A stretch of DNA of 47,041 nucleotides from positions 1 to 47,041 of the forward strand of contig JALEGH010000061.1 of NCBI GenBank assembly GCA_022763065.1. Reading direction: 5' to 3'. Source of the DNA: Alphaproteobacteria bacterium (GTDB lineage Bacteria; Pseudomonadota; Alphaproteobacteria; Micavibrionales; Micavibrionaceae). The notes under the pieces were generated by a model that searched no databases, was not told where the DNA came from, and saw only the letters and a program-made list of their open reading frames with translations. Shown here one piece after another: positions 23,514 through 31,503 of this stretch (position 1 is the first letter of the stretch; every line of letters begins with the position of its first letter). A program made the translations under genes and the position numbers.

Positions 23514-25469
23514 ATGTCTAAAGTAATTGGAATCGATCTCGGTACAACAAATTCTTGCGTTGCCGTCATGGACGGTAAGGAACCTCGCGTTATTGAAAAC
23601 GCCGAAGGTACGCGCACAACCCCCTCAATGGTGGCTTTTACAAAGGAAGGCGAGCGCCTCGTTGGTCAGCCCGCCAAACGTCAAGCCGTTACCAACCCGG
23701 AAAATACAGTTTTTGCGATTAAGCGTCTGATTGGTCGCCGTTTTAATGACGAAGATGTAAAAGATATGGCCAGCAAGGCCCCTTTCAATATTGTGAAAGG
23801 TGATAATGGCGATGCCTGGGTCGAAATTGATGGGGAGAAGATGGCGCCCTCCCAAATTTCTGCCATGATCTTGCAAAAAATGAAAGAAACGGCAGAAAGC
23901 CATTTGGGCGAAGATGTCACGCAGGCCGTGATTACTGTTCCGGCTTATTTTAACGACTCGCAACGTCAGGCCACGAAAGATGCCGGTAAGATCGCGGGCC
24001 TTGAAGTGCTTCGTATTATTAACGAACCAACAGCCGCCGCTTTGGCTTACGGATTAGACAAGAAGTCGACAGGTACAATTGTCGTTTACGACCTTGGGGG
24101 TGGAACATTCGATGTGTCCGTCCTTGAAATTGGTGACGGCGTGTTTGAAGTGAAATCTACCAACGGGGATACCTTCCTTGGCGGGGAAGACTTCGACCTG
24201 CGCATCATTGATTATTTAGCCGATGAATTCAAAAAAGAACAAGGCATTGACCTACGAGAAGATAAGCTCGCCCTTCAACGTTTAAAAGAAGCAGCTGAAA
24301 AAGCTAAAATAGAGCTTTCAAGCGCGCAAAGTACGGAAGTGAACCTTCCCTTCGTAACCGCTGATGCGTCTGGGCCTAAACACCTCAACGTCAAGCTTTC
24401 ACGCGCCAAGCTGGAAAGCCTTGTTGATGATTTGGTCAAACGCACAACCGAGCCAGTGAAAGCGGCGTTGAAAGATGCGGGCCTTAAGGCTTCCGAAATT
24501 GATGATGTCATCATGGTGGGTGGTATGACCCGTATGCCTAAAATCATCGAAACTGTGAAGGATTTCTTCGGTAAGGAACCGCATAAGGGTGTAAACCCTG
24601 ATGAGGTTGTGGCCGATGGTGCCGCCATTCAAGGTGGTGTGCTTCAAGGTGATGTGAAGGACGTTCTTCTCTTGGATGTGACACCATTGTCACTTGGAAT
24701 TGAAACACTTGGTGGTGTATTCACAAGGTTGATTGACCGCAACACCACGATCCCGACAAAGAAGAGCCAAGTTTTCTCCACGGCTGAGGATAATCAGTCC
24801 GCCGTAACTATTCGTGTTTTCCAAGGGGAGCGTGAAATGGCTGCAGACAACAAACCTCTCGGACAATTTGATCTTGTTGGTATCCCTCCTGCCCCGCGTG
24901 GTATGCCACAAATTGAGGTAACTTTTGACATTGATGCCAACGGTATTGTTCAAGTGTCTGCGAAAGATAAAGCCACAGGCAAGGAGCAGCAGATCCAAAT
25001 TCAGGCCAGTGGCGGACTATCTGATGATGATATCGACCAGATGGTCAAGGATGCCGAGGCCAATGCAGATGCAGATAAAGAGCGCCGTGAACAAGTCGAA
25101 GCCAGAAATCAGGCTGAATCCATGATTCACCAGACCGAGACTTCTCTTGCGGATTTAGGCGATGATGTTCCGACAGAAGAAAAAGAAACCATTGATAAGG
25201 CGATGGAAGATTTGAAATCTGCGCTTGAGAATGAAGATATTTCTTCTGAAGACCTCCAATCCAAGACCAATGAGCTTATGCAGGCTTCCATGAAACTGGG
25301 TGAGCTTATCTACCGCAAAAAGCAGGAAGAAGAAGCCGCAGCAGGAGAAAGCGGAGAGGCTTCGGAAATGCCTGAAGACGCAGACACGACTGCCACACCG
25401 GATGATGATGTGGTCGATGCGGACTTCACCGAAGTTGACGAAGATAGCGACGACAAAAAAGAAGCTTAA
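23514..25469 (+). CDS. dnaK: Chaperone protein DnaK (Hsp70)
   Basis: ATP-dependent chaperone of 651 aa. ATPase domain: [16 protein letters not shown] at residues 6-21, [17 protein letters not shown], the [17 protein letters not shown] phosphate loop and [10 protein letters not shown]. Substrate domain follows [14 protein letters not shown], and the tail is acidic, ending [14 protein letters not shown]. Start at 23514 is set by AAAGGAG 8-9 nt upstream; the ORF is open 19 codons further back. It works with GrpE upstream and DnaJ downstream; the dnaK-dnaJ gap holds a palindromic repeat that could affect co-expression. Confidence 0.98.
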   Translation: MSKVIGIDLGTTNSCVAVMDGKEPRVIENAEGTRTTPSMVAFTKEGERLVGQPAKRQAVTNPENTVFAIKRLIGRRFNDEDVKDMASKAPFNIVKGDNGDAWVEIDGEKMAPSQISAMILQKMKETAESHLGEDVTQAVITVPAYFNDSQRQATKDAGKIAGLEVLRIINEPTAAALAYGLDKKSTGTIVVYDLGGGTFDVSVLEIGDGVFEVKSTNGDTFLGGEDFDLRIIDYLADEFKKEQGIDLREDKLALQRLKEAAEKAKIELSSAQSTEVNLPFVTADASGPKHLNVKLSRAKLESLVDDLVKRTTEPVKAALKDAGLKASEIDDVIMVGGMTRMPKIIETVKDFFGKEPHKGVNPDEVVADGAAIQGGVLQGDVKDVLLLDVTPLSLGIETLGGVFTRLIDRNTTIPTKKSQVFSTAEDNQSAVTIRVFQGEREMAADNKPLGQFDLVGIPPAPRGMPQIEVTFDIDANGIVQVSAKDKATGKEQQIQIQASGGLSDDDIDQMVKDAEANADADKERREQVEARNQAESMIHQTETSLADLGDDVPTEEKETIDKAMEDLKSALENEDISSEDLQSKTNELMQASMKLGELIYRKKQEEEAAAGESGEASEMPEDADTTATPDDDVVDADFTEVDEDSDDKKEA

Positions 25470-25484
25470 TTAGATACAGGTCAT

Positions 25485-25557
25485 GTCATTGCGAGGAGCG
25501 TAAGCGACGTGGCAATCTATAACTGGATTGCTTCGTCATTTTACTCCTCGCAATGAC
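25485..25557. repeat. Palindromic repeat with GTCATTGCGAGGAG ends
   Basis: A 73-bp element in the dnaK-dnaJ gap. Perfect 14-bp inverted ends GTCATTGCGAGGAG (25485-25498) and CTCCTCGCAATGAC (25544-25557) flank an imperfect inner stem in which GACG--GCAATC pairs with GATTGC--CGTC. The whole can fold into one long hairpin. The terminal sequence resembles short palindromic elements scattered in Rickettsiales and other proteobacterial genomes. It ends 19 nt before the dnaJ start and supplies the spurious in-frame ATG at 25553. Confidence 0.85.
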
Positions 25558-25576
25558 GGTAATCGAAAAAAAAACA

Positions 25577-26755
25577 ATGTCTAAAGATTTTTACAAAACC
25601 CTTGGTGTAGAGCGCGGTGCAAGTGCGGACGACATTAAAAAAGCGTACCGCAAGCTCGCGATGAAATATCATCCAGATCAAAATAAAGATAACAAAGAAG
25701 CCGAAACCAAGTTCAAAGAAATCAACGAAGCCTATGATATCCTGAAGGACGAGAAAAAACGTGCCGCCTATGACCGTTTTGGCGCGGCGGCCTTTGATGG
25801 TTCCCAAGGGCCTTTTGGGGGCGGTGGTACTAGCGGTGCCGGGAACCCCTTTGGCGGCGGTTTCAATAACGCCGGTAATTTTTCCGATATTTTCGAAGAC
25901 ATGTTCGGCTCCTTCATGGATGGAGGTATGGGCGGACGTGGAAACGGCGGTGCCATGCGTGGCAATGACATGCAATACGCTCTCGACATTGATCTCGAAG
26001 ACGCCTATTTCGGCAAGGAAACTACAATCCGCGTTCCCTTAAATGACACATGCGATAAATGTGACGGCAGCGGCGCTGAAAAAGGCTCAAAGCCTGAAAC
26101 ATGCACCACCTGTAACGGTACTGGTCGTGTCCGTGCACAACAAGGATTTTTTACAATAGAACGAACATGTGCGACCTGCGGCGGCGTCGGACAAATGATA
26201 AAAAATCCATGTAAGGCCTGTTCCGGTACAGGACGTGTCCGGCGTGAAAAAACGCTAAAAGTGAATATCCCCAAAGGGATTGACGGAGGACGACGTATTC
26301 GCCTTTCCGGTGAAGGAGAAGCGGGTGTGCGCGGCGGCCCATCCGGTGATCTCTATATTCTGGTTGGCTTGAAGCCCCATAAATTTTTCAAGCGCGAAGG
26401 CGCTAACCTCTATTGCCGTGTCCCCATTCCGATGACGACTGCAACACTAGGCGGAGAAATTGAAGTACCCACAGTTGATGGTAAAAAAGCCGAAGTCAAA
26501 GTCCCCGGCGGCACGCAAACGGGACAGCAATTCCGTCTACGCGGCAAAGGCATGCCCGTTATCGGCTCAAATACGAATGGCGACATGTATATCGAGATTT
26601 TCGTTGAAACGCCCGTAAATCTGAACTCCAAGCAAAAAGATATGTTCAAAAAACTGGATAAAGATTTAAGCGGTAAAGACGGCAAAAAATACTCTCCAGA
26701 GTCTTCTTCTTTCGTCAAAAAGATGAAAGACCTCTGGAGTGATTTAACGGAGTGA
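25577..26755 (+). CDS. dnaJ: Chaperone protein DnaJ (Hsp40)
   Basis: Co-chaperone that stimulates DnaK ATPase and delivers substrates. Residues 1-70 are the J domain with HPD (KYHPDQNK), followed by a Gly/Phe-rich linker (about 75-130), then the zinc domain with four motifs [24 protein letters not shown] and CKACSGTG, and the C-terminal substrate-binding domains. 392 aa, full length. I chose ATG 25577 ([14 protein letters not shown]) because the earlier in-frame ATG at 25553 lies in the repeat. No good Shine-Dalgarno is present at 25577, possibly a consequence of the repeat insertion. Confidence 0.97.
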   Translation: MSKDFYKTLGVERGASADDIKKAYRKLAMKYHPDQNKDNKEAETKFKEINEAYDILKDEKKRAAYDRFGAAAFDGSQGPFGGGGTSGAGNPFGGGFNNAGNFSDIFEDMFGSFMDGGMGGRGNGGAMRGNDMQYALDIDLEDAYFGKETTIRVPLNDTCDKCDGSGAEKGSKPETCTTCNGTGRVRAQQGFFTIERTCATCGGVGQMIKNPCKACSGTGRVRREKTLKVNIPKGIDGGRRIRLSGEGEAGVRGGPSGDLYILVGLKPHKFFKREGANLYCRVPIPMTTATLGGEIEVPTVDGKKAEVKVPGGTQTGQQFRLRGKGMPVIGSNTNGDMYIEIFVETPVNLNSKQKDMFKKLDKDLSGKDGKKYSPESSSFVKKMKDLWSDLTE

Positions 26756-26756
26756 T

Positions 26757-26966
26757 TTAGCTTCTAGTGTACGGGGTGCCACGCGCACGCGTAAACCCCT
26801 TCGGATTGAGGCGACAACTTAGATCAACGCGAATAGTATCAGGAAAAGTTCCCCTATCAATGGCAGACTGCGGCGGACATTTTTTAATCTCGCCACCTTT
26901 GGATTTAAACTCTGCTGTTAGCTCCGCAATCTCTTGACGCAACGCGTCTTTACTTTCTTGTGACAT
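26757..26966 (-). CDS. Small unknown protein, 69 aa
   Basis: Soluble, charged protein starting with a helix (KDALRQEIAELTAEFKSKGG) and a basic C-terminus with two cysteines (KKCPPQ, LSCRLN). The segment AELTAEFKSKGGEIKKCPP is of the type found in small DNA-associated or transcription-related proteins, where a short helix is followed by a loop starting G-G-x-I-x-x-C, but I cannot name a family. GGAG precedes the ATG and a promoter of the recurrent type lies upstream, so it is a real gene. Confidence 0.7.
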   Translation of the reverse strand: MSQESKDALRQEIAELTAEFKSKGGEIKKCPPQSAIDRGTFPDTIRVDLSCRLNPKGFTRARGTPYTRS

Positions 26967-27008
26967 TTTTACTCTCCTTCGTTATACTCATCCTCACCAA
27001 ACAGGACA

Positions 27009-27036
27009 GATGTAACAAAAATATACAATATGTCAA
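27009..27036 (-). promoter_or_regulatory. Promoter of the 69-aa gene (ATTGACAT type)
   Basis: Minus strand TTGACA (27036-27031), 16-nt spacer, TACATC (27014-27009); context AATATTGACATATTG. The -35 overlaps the ATG of the divergent thioesterase gene at 27030, so the two genes compete for this sequence. Confidence 0.55.
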
Positions 27037-27458
27037 TATTTTTTAGGCCTTATACACTCGAAACCCTTAATAATGAACGCAATGCCAATATGGCGGGGCA
27101 TTTGGGCATTACCTTCACCGAAATCGGGGAGGACTACCTGAAAGCCACCATGCCTGTTGATGCGAAAACACGGCAGCATTTTGGTATTTTACATGGCGGC
27201 GCGTCATGCGTTCTCTCCGAAACACTGGGCTCCGTTTGTGCGTGGATGTGCATTGATCCGGACAAGCAAAGCGCCTTTGGTATTGAGATTAATGCCAATC
27301 ACACGCGCTCCGTCACGGACGGTCTTGTCACAGGGATTTGCAAGCCCGTCCATGTTGGCCGTACGCTTCATGTGTGGAATACAGAAATTTACCGCGAAGA
27401 TGGCAAACTTTCTTGTATCTCCCGCCTCACCGTTGCGGTGAAGGATAAACGCAAATGA
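27030..27458 (+). CDS. Hotdog-fold acyl-CoA thioesterase (PaaI/YdiI-like)
   Basis: A 142-aa single hotdog domain. Start PYTLETLNNERNANMAGHLGITFTEIG resembles YdiI/MenI-type thioesterases, HFGILHGGASCVLSETLGS is the catalytic region with H-G-G and E (the usual E63-type base), and ANHTRSV the substrate-facing strand. Substrate is not inferable (benzoyl-, hydroxybenzoyl- or DHNA-CoA in relatives). No ribosome site is seen. Its stop overlaps the dapB start by 4 nt (ATGA), so they are translated together. Confidence 0.88.
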   Translation: MSIFFRPYTLETLNNERNANMAGHLGITFTEIGEDYLKATMPVDAKTRQHFGILHGGASCVLSETLGSVCAWMCIDPDKQSAFGIEINANHTRSVTDGLVTGICKPVHVGRTLHVWNTEIYREDGKLSCISRLTVAVKDKRK

Positions 27459-28168
27459 AAATAGGTGTTGCAGGACATCAAGGGCGCATCGGACAACTTC
27501 TGGTGAAGGAGATCGAACAGGCCAGCGATTTAGAATTTACAGGCGGCTTTGGTAAAGGTGACAATCCGACCCCCATTTTTAAAAATGCCGATATCGTTAT
27601 TGATTTTACAACACCGGAAGCAACCATTAAAAACTTGACGCATGCCACAGAAAATAAAACCTCTCTTGTCATTGGCACCACAGGCCTAACCCAAGAACAA
27701 GAAGAGAAAATCAAAGGAACGGCGCAAAGCGTTCCTGTTCTTTATGCTGCCAATATGAGTTTGGGAGTGAATTTACTTTTATCCCTTGTGGAGCAAGCCG
27801 CAAGCCGCCTAGGCCCTGAATGGGATATTGAAATTTTTGAAACACATCACAGACACAAAATTGATAGTCCCTCTGGCACTGCCTTATCGCTTGGCCACGC
27901 GGCGAAACAGGGGCGCGGCGGTAAAGGAGACTTTATAACAGAGCGCGCCGGTAAACGTTCCAAAGGAGATATCGGTTTTGCCGTTCAACGTGGCGGCGAA
28001 GTTATCGGCGAACATGATGTCACATTTTTCGGCGGGTGTGAGCAACTTACCCTTTCCCACAAGGCAACAGACCGCGCCCTATTCGTCAAAGGCGCACTCC
28101 ACGCCGCAAGATGGTTAGCAGGTAAACCCGCCGGATTATATTCAATGAAAGACGTTTTGAATTTGTGA
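27455..28168 (+). CDS. dapB: 4-hydroxy-tetrahydrodipicolinate reductase
   Basis: NAD(P)H-dependent reductase of the diaminopimelate/lysine pathway, supplying peptidoglycan precursor. Rossmann start GVAGHQGRIGQLL (residues 4-16), IDFTTPEATI, VIGTTGL, and the catalytic ETHHRHKIDSPSGTAL. 237 aa is shorter than E. coli DapB (273) but within the range of compact alphaproteobacterial forms. Coupled to the thioesterase gene by a 4-nt overlap; the reason for the pairing is unclear. The 3' end is 3 nt from the convergent 589-aa gene. Confidence 0.95.
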   Translation: MKIGVAGHQGRIGQLLVKEIEQASDLEFTGGFGKGDNPTPIFKNADIVIDFTTPEATIKNLTHATENKTSLVIGTTGLTQEQEEKIKGTAQSVPVLYAANMSLGVNLLLSLVEQAASRLGPEWDIEIFETHHRHKIDSPSGTALSLGHAAKQGRGGKGDFITERAGKRSKGDIGFAVQRGGEVIGEHDVTFFGGCEQLTLSHKATDRALFVKGALHAARWLAGKPAGLYSMKDVLNL

Positions 28169-28171
28169 GTT

Positions 28172-29941
28172 TTATTCCAGACCTAAACGACGTTTTACCC
28201 GGTACGTCATTTTCTTTTCTTTCTCTGCTTCTTCTTGCCTTTTTTGTTCAAGGTAAATGACATTTTGCGGATGGACACAAGGGGGAATTTCTTCACGCTC
28301 TTGCGTAATTTGTAAGAGATTTTCTTCAAATTCGCTATAGCTCATCGCCCTGAACTCGACAATTCGATCCTTCTCATTTTTAACGACCTTAATAACTTCA
28401 CCCTGATCCAAAATTGCCTTTTGATTTTGTGAAGTTTCCAACGCGTCCTCTTTTGTTCCTACATAAGTTACAAAAGCTGTCTTAAGATCAGGAATAACAA
28501 CACGGCGAAGGCCGTGCGATTCATCATAAAATGTGACATCATGCGCATTTAATCTAAACGCTTCCATCCGGCTACCTTCACGCACCGAATCGGTTGAAAG
28601 AAACCTGTTCAAATCATATTGCTTCGGTTCATCCTCGTGGATTTCCGCATCTAGCGGTACAAAATCATATTCCTGCCTACTTAAAGCACGACATTCTTTG
28701 ATTTGTTCAGGATCTGCCTCCTGAAAACGCCGTGACATCACCTCCTCGTCTGTATTATATTTATAAAACGTATGAGAAACATCATCCATATCCGATAATG
28801 ACATGAGGTGTGTCTTTTTTGCTCCTGATATTGTATTGGATAAAAACTGAACCAAAAAAATAGCCGCTGCAACAGATGCAGCAAACCCTAAAGCCGCTTT
28901 TTGCAAAACCGCACGAAAAATAAATTGACCAACCGCTCCAGGGACAGCTTTTGCCGCGCTTTTACCAAAAGTCTTACGAAATTCACGGATGATACCACTT
29001 ATCATTAAAAAGCTAATATCCGCACTCTTCCGCTGAAGGAAAAACCAGTTTTTCTTACCAATATTGCTTTCTTTCAGGGTGACAACATTTTTTGAAAACT
29101 CGCTGTGGAAGTCGGACTTGTACGTCACATCATGAGGATTAAATCCTTGAATATCACGCGGAGCGCCTACTTCAAAATCATCTGACATCACATTATAGGC
29201 CCGCTCTTTTTTAAGAGCCATCGCATCCCATGTGACGCGTTTTTTGAAATCTATAAGCTTTTGCCTTCTTGTTTCATGCTCCGCTACATGGCCAGCCATA
29301 AGCCCTAAGCCATAACCACAGCGCAAGACATGATGCTGTGTGTCATTTTCGTCAAGTTTCACTTTCTTCTTCAGATTTTTGTCCGGATCAATCAGTGTAT
29401 AGGTTCGCCCTTCCGTGCTCCATTCATCATCACCTGTACGCTTTAAAATCCCATGATAGGAAGTCGCACGTGACATCAGAAGGTCATGATCATCGACCGC
29501 ACGCTCAACCCACGATTTGGGCAGGCCCTTCTTGTCACATTCACGCGCACCGACAACGATTAGGCCTTCTGTTTCACTTATCTCGGAACATTGGTATGTG
29601 TGAGAAGAATCAAGCGCTTCTTTCGTTACTTCCACCCGCCGGATTTTATCTGGATTATGATCAAAAATAACCGCGATCCTGTTATCAGGATGTTGAATAG
29701 CAGTATAAGCACCGCGATTAAATAAAATCGTTCCATCCTCTAAATAGACGGGGCGCATGTGATTAAAGCCTTCACGATGAAGCTTCAACATGTCGTGATG
29801 GTTTAGATTCTGTCTCTGTGCATGTCGCGCTAAAATGGCGCGTAACTGCGGAATTGGCCTTCCCGGTTCTACAGGCTTATCCGGCTTTGGCATTTCTAAA
29901 ATAAGATTTGGTGTTTTAACGTCTGTCATAATTCCCTTCAT
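28172..29941 (-). CDS. Large unknown protein with a central membrane segment
   Basis: A 589-aa protein I cannot assign. The N-terminal third is soluble and starts with a proline-rich stretch (EMPKPDKPVEPGRP). A hydrophobic stretch at about residues 340-372 (QKAALGFAASVAAAIFLVQFL) is the only candidate membrane segment. A short motif recurs on both sides of it: GFNPHDVTYKSDFH at 267-280 and RLNAHDVTFYDESH at 463-476, suggesting a duplicated unit. The tail is charged and helical (EEAEKEKKMTYRVKRRLGLE). An ATG at 29929 with AAGGGA just upstream is an alternative start. A consensus promoter at 30142-30170 implies a leader of about 195 nt. Perhaps lineage-specific; no neighbours point to a role. 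Confidence 0.7.
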   Translation of the reverse strand: MKGIMTDVKTPNLILEMPKPDKPVEPGRPIPQLRAILARHAQRQNLNHHDMLKLHREGFNHMRPVYLEDGTILFNRGAYTAIQHPDNRIAVIFDHNPDKIRRVEVTKEALDSSHTYQCSEISETEGLIVVGARECDKKGLPKSWVERAVDDHDLLMSRATSYHGILKRTGDDEWSTEGRTYTLIDPDKNLKKKVKLDENDTQHHVLRCGYGLGLMAGHVAEHETRRQKLIDFKKRVTWDAMALKKERAYNVMSDDFEVGAPRDIQGFNPHDVTYKSDFHSEFSKNVVTLKESNIGKKNWFFLQRKSADISFLMISGIIREFRKTFGKSAAKAVPGAVGQFIFRAVLQKAALGFAASVAAAIFLVQFLSNTISGAKKTHLMSLSDMDDVSHTFYKYNTDEEVMSRRFQEADPEQIKECRALSRQEYDFVPLDAEIHEDEPKQYDLNRFLSTDSVREGSRMEAFRLNAHDVTFYDESHGLRRVVIPDLKTAFVTYVGTKEDALETSQNQKAILDQGEVIKVVKNEKDRIVEFRAMSYSEFEENLLQITQEREEIPPCVHPQNVIYLEQKRQEEAEKEKKMTYRVKRRLGLE

Positions 29942-30141
29942 ACGCTGTTAGTCTTCTTCCCCTTTTCACAAAAAGGATGAACGGAAACGACAGATAAAAA
30001 AGAAAGATCGGGCTTTAACAGCCAACTTACGCATGCCTACCCATCAGCGTCACCGTTAACCATAAACAACGAGTGAACCCCACCTGTCTATGGCTAACAA
30101 CACATATGATGCATAGCCTCTATGCGTTTTATGCAGGTAGC

Positions 30142-30170
30142 ATATTAGGATATGGAAATGTTGATGTCAA
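30142..30170 (-). promoter_or_regulatory. Promoter of the 589-aa gene with long leader
   Basis: Minus strand TTGACA (30170-30165), 17-nt spacer, TAATAT (30147-30142). The -35 overlaps the stop of ogt. A hairpin GCATAG-CCT-CTATGC (30111-30125) falls within the first 25 nt of the predicted leader, which runs to 29941. No known riboswitch recognised. Confidence 0.6.
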
Positions 30171-30706
30171 GCGATTTTGGATAAAGCATGCTCTTTTTCA
30201 AGGATTCTTTTCTTCAACGCCGCGCCCCAACCGTAATTCCCTACCCCTCCACTGGCAGGCACCACGCGATGACATGGTACAATCAAAGAAACTGGGTTTT
30301 CTCCTACCGCCGTTCCAACGGCCCGCATGGCCTTAGAACGGTCAATGTCATTGGCAATCTCCCCGTAGGTTTTGAGAGTCCCTTTAGAAATATTTAATAA
30401 CGCGCTCCAGACCTGCTTTTGAAAATCTGTGCCTTGCAAATCCAATCGAATTTTTTTCTCCTGTCCGTCTTCCCACGCCTTAATAATTTCCTTCATCAAG
30501 GCTTTGGTCCCCTCATTATCCCGAATCAAGTCCGCAGCAGAATAATATTTTTCCTGATACTGCTTCAGACGCGCCAGACCATCGCCCTTATACGCTCCCT
30601 GCTCAAGCCCCACCATAAAGCCGAGCCAGAACAAACCTTTTCCACTTTTGGCAATAACAACTTGCCCCAAAGAGATTTCATGAATTCCGTAGATGATTTT
30701 TTTCAT
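30167..30706 (-). CDS. ogt: Methylated-DNA-protein-cysteine methyltransferase
   Basis: Suicide repair enzyme that moves the methyl of O6-methylguanine to its own cysteine. The C-terminal domain has TDFQKQVWSALLNISKGTLKTYGEIA, the R-A-V-G-x-A-V-G-x-N-P helix and the acceptor motif VPCHRVV near residue 145; the N-terminal domain is the usual degenerate one. Start 30706 (MKKIIYGI, 179 aa) is preferred; an ATG at 30730 would overlap the divergent nth gene. The two repair genes start 22 bp apart, back to back. Confidence 0.92.
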   Translation of the reverse strand: MKKIIYGIHEISLGQVVIAKSGKGLFWLGFMVGLEQGAYKGDGLARLKQYQEKYYSAADLIRDNEGTKALMKEIIKAWEDGQEKKIRLDLQGTDFQKQVWSALLNISKGTLKTYGEIANDIDRSKAMRAVGTAVGENPVSLIVPCHRVVPASGGVGNYGWGAALKKRILEKEHALSKIA

Positions 30707-30728
30707 GGAAGAGAGTATAAATCTTTCC

Positions 30729-31358
30729 ATGAAAAAAGAAAATATAATTGAGTTTTTTACACGGCTTAAACAGCAAGATCCGGAGCCAAAAGGTGAGTTA
30801 CATTATACCAACCCTTTCACTCTTCTCGTCGCCGTTGTCTTATCCGCGCAAGCGACAGATGTAGGCGTGAATAAGGCAACTCCCGCGCTTTTTGCCGCAG
30901 CAAGCACACCGGAAAAAATGGTCGCCCTTGGTGAAGATAAAATCAGGGAGTATATAAAAACAATTGGGCTTTTTAACTCTAAAGCCAAAAATGTCTATAA
31001 ACTCTCGCAAATTTTAATTGATGAGCATGACTCTCTGGTTCCTCAAAACCGTGATGCGCTCATTAAACTTCCCGGTGTAGGCAGGAAAACTGCTAATGTT
31101 GTGTTAAATATGGCCTTTGGTCATCCCACAATTGCCGTAGACACACATATTTTCCGAGTTTCTAACCGCACGGGTCTGGCCCCGGCCAAAACACCAGACA
31201 AAGTTGAAGCAAAACTGGAAAAAGTTATTCCTGACCAATTTAAACTGCATTGCCATCACTGGCTTATTTTACATGGGCGCTATATCTGTAAAGCTAGAAA
31301 ACCAGATTGTAGTAATTGTCTCGTATCTGATTTATGTGGCTTTAAAGATAAAAAATAA
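30729..31358 (+). CDS. nth: Endonuclease III (Nth DNA glycosylase/AP lyase)
   Basis: Removes oxidised pyrimidines and cleaves AP sites. The helix-hairpin-helix LIKLPGVGRKTANVVLN contains the catalytic lysine, VDTHIFRVSNR the catalytic aspartate, and the C-terminal C-x6-C-x2-C-x5-C (CKARKPDCSNCLVSDLC) binds the 4Fe-4S cluster. I chose the ATG at 30729 (210 aa), matching the E. coli length, over 30693, which would overlap ogt. No ribosome site precedes it. Divergent from ogt, so both repair genes may share control. Confidence 0.95.
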   Translation: MKKENIIEFFTRLKQQDPEPKGELHYTNPFTLLVAVVLSAQATDVGVNKATPALFAAASTPEKMVALGEDKIREYIKTIGLFNSKAKNVYKLSQILIDEHDSLVPQNRDALIKLPGVGRKTANVVLNMAFGHPTIAVDTHIFRVSNRTGLAPAKTPDKVEAKLEKVIPDQFKLHCHHWLILHGRYICKARKPDCSNCLVSDLCGFKDKK

Positions 31359-31417
31359 TATTTCAAACCCGACACAGCCGAAGGCTGGGGTTGCGGGCTT
31401 GAATAAAAAAACACATA

Positions 31418-31450
31418 AAAAAAAGCCGCCCAAACAAGGCAGCTTTTTTA
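31418..31450. terminator. Bidirectional terminator between nth and bactofilin genes
   Basis: AGCCGCC (31424-31430), loop CAAACAA, GGCAGCT (31438-31444), with an A run before and a T run after, so it can work for both converging transcripts. One mismatch in the stem. A second hairpin (CAAACCCG...CGGGCTTG around 31364-31402, with inner AGCC/GGCT) lies between it and nth. Confidence 0.65.
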
Positions 31451-31503
31451 AACACTAAAATTGCAGTATGCGTTACAATTTAGATTAGTAAAACCTAATC
31501 GCT

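Noticed and set aside
25553..25576. Longer dnaJ start at the ATG in the palindromic repeat
   Set aside because: The codon belongs to the repeat's inverted end and adds eight residues not typical of Dna[11 protein letters not shown] at 25577 is the family start.
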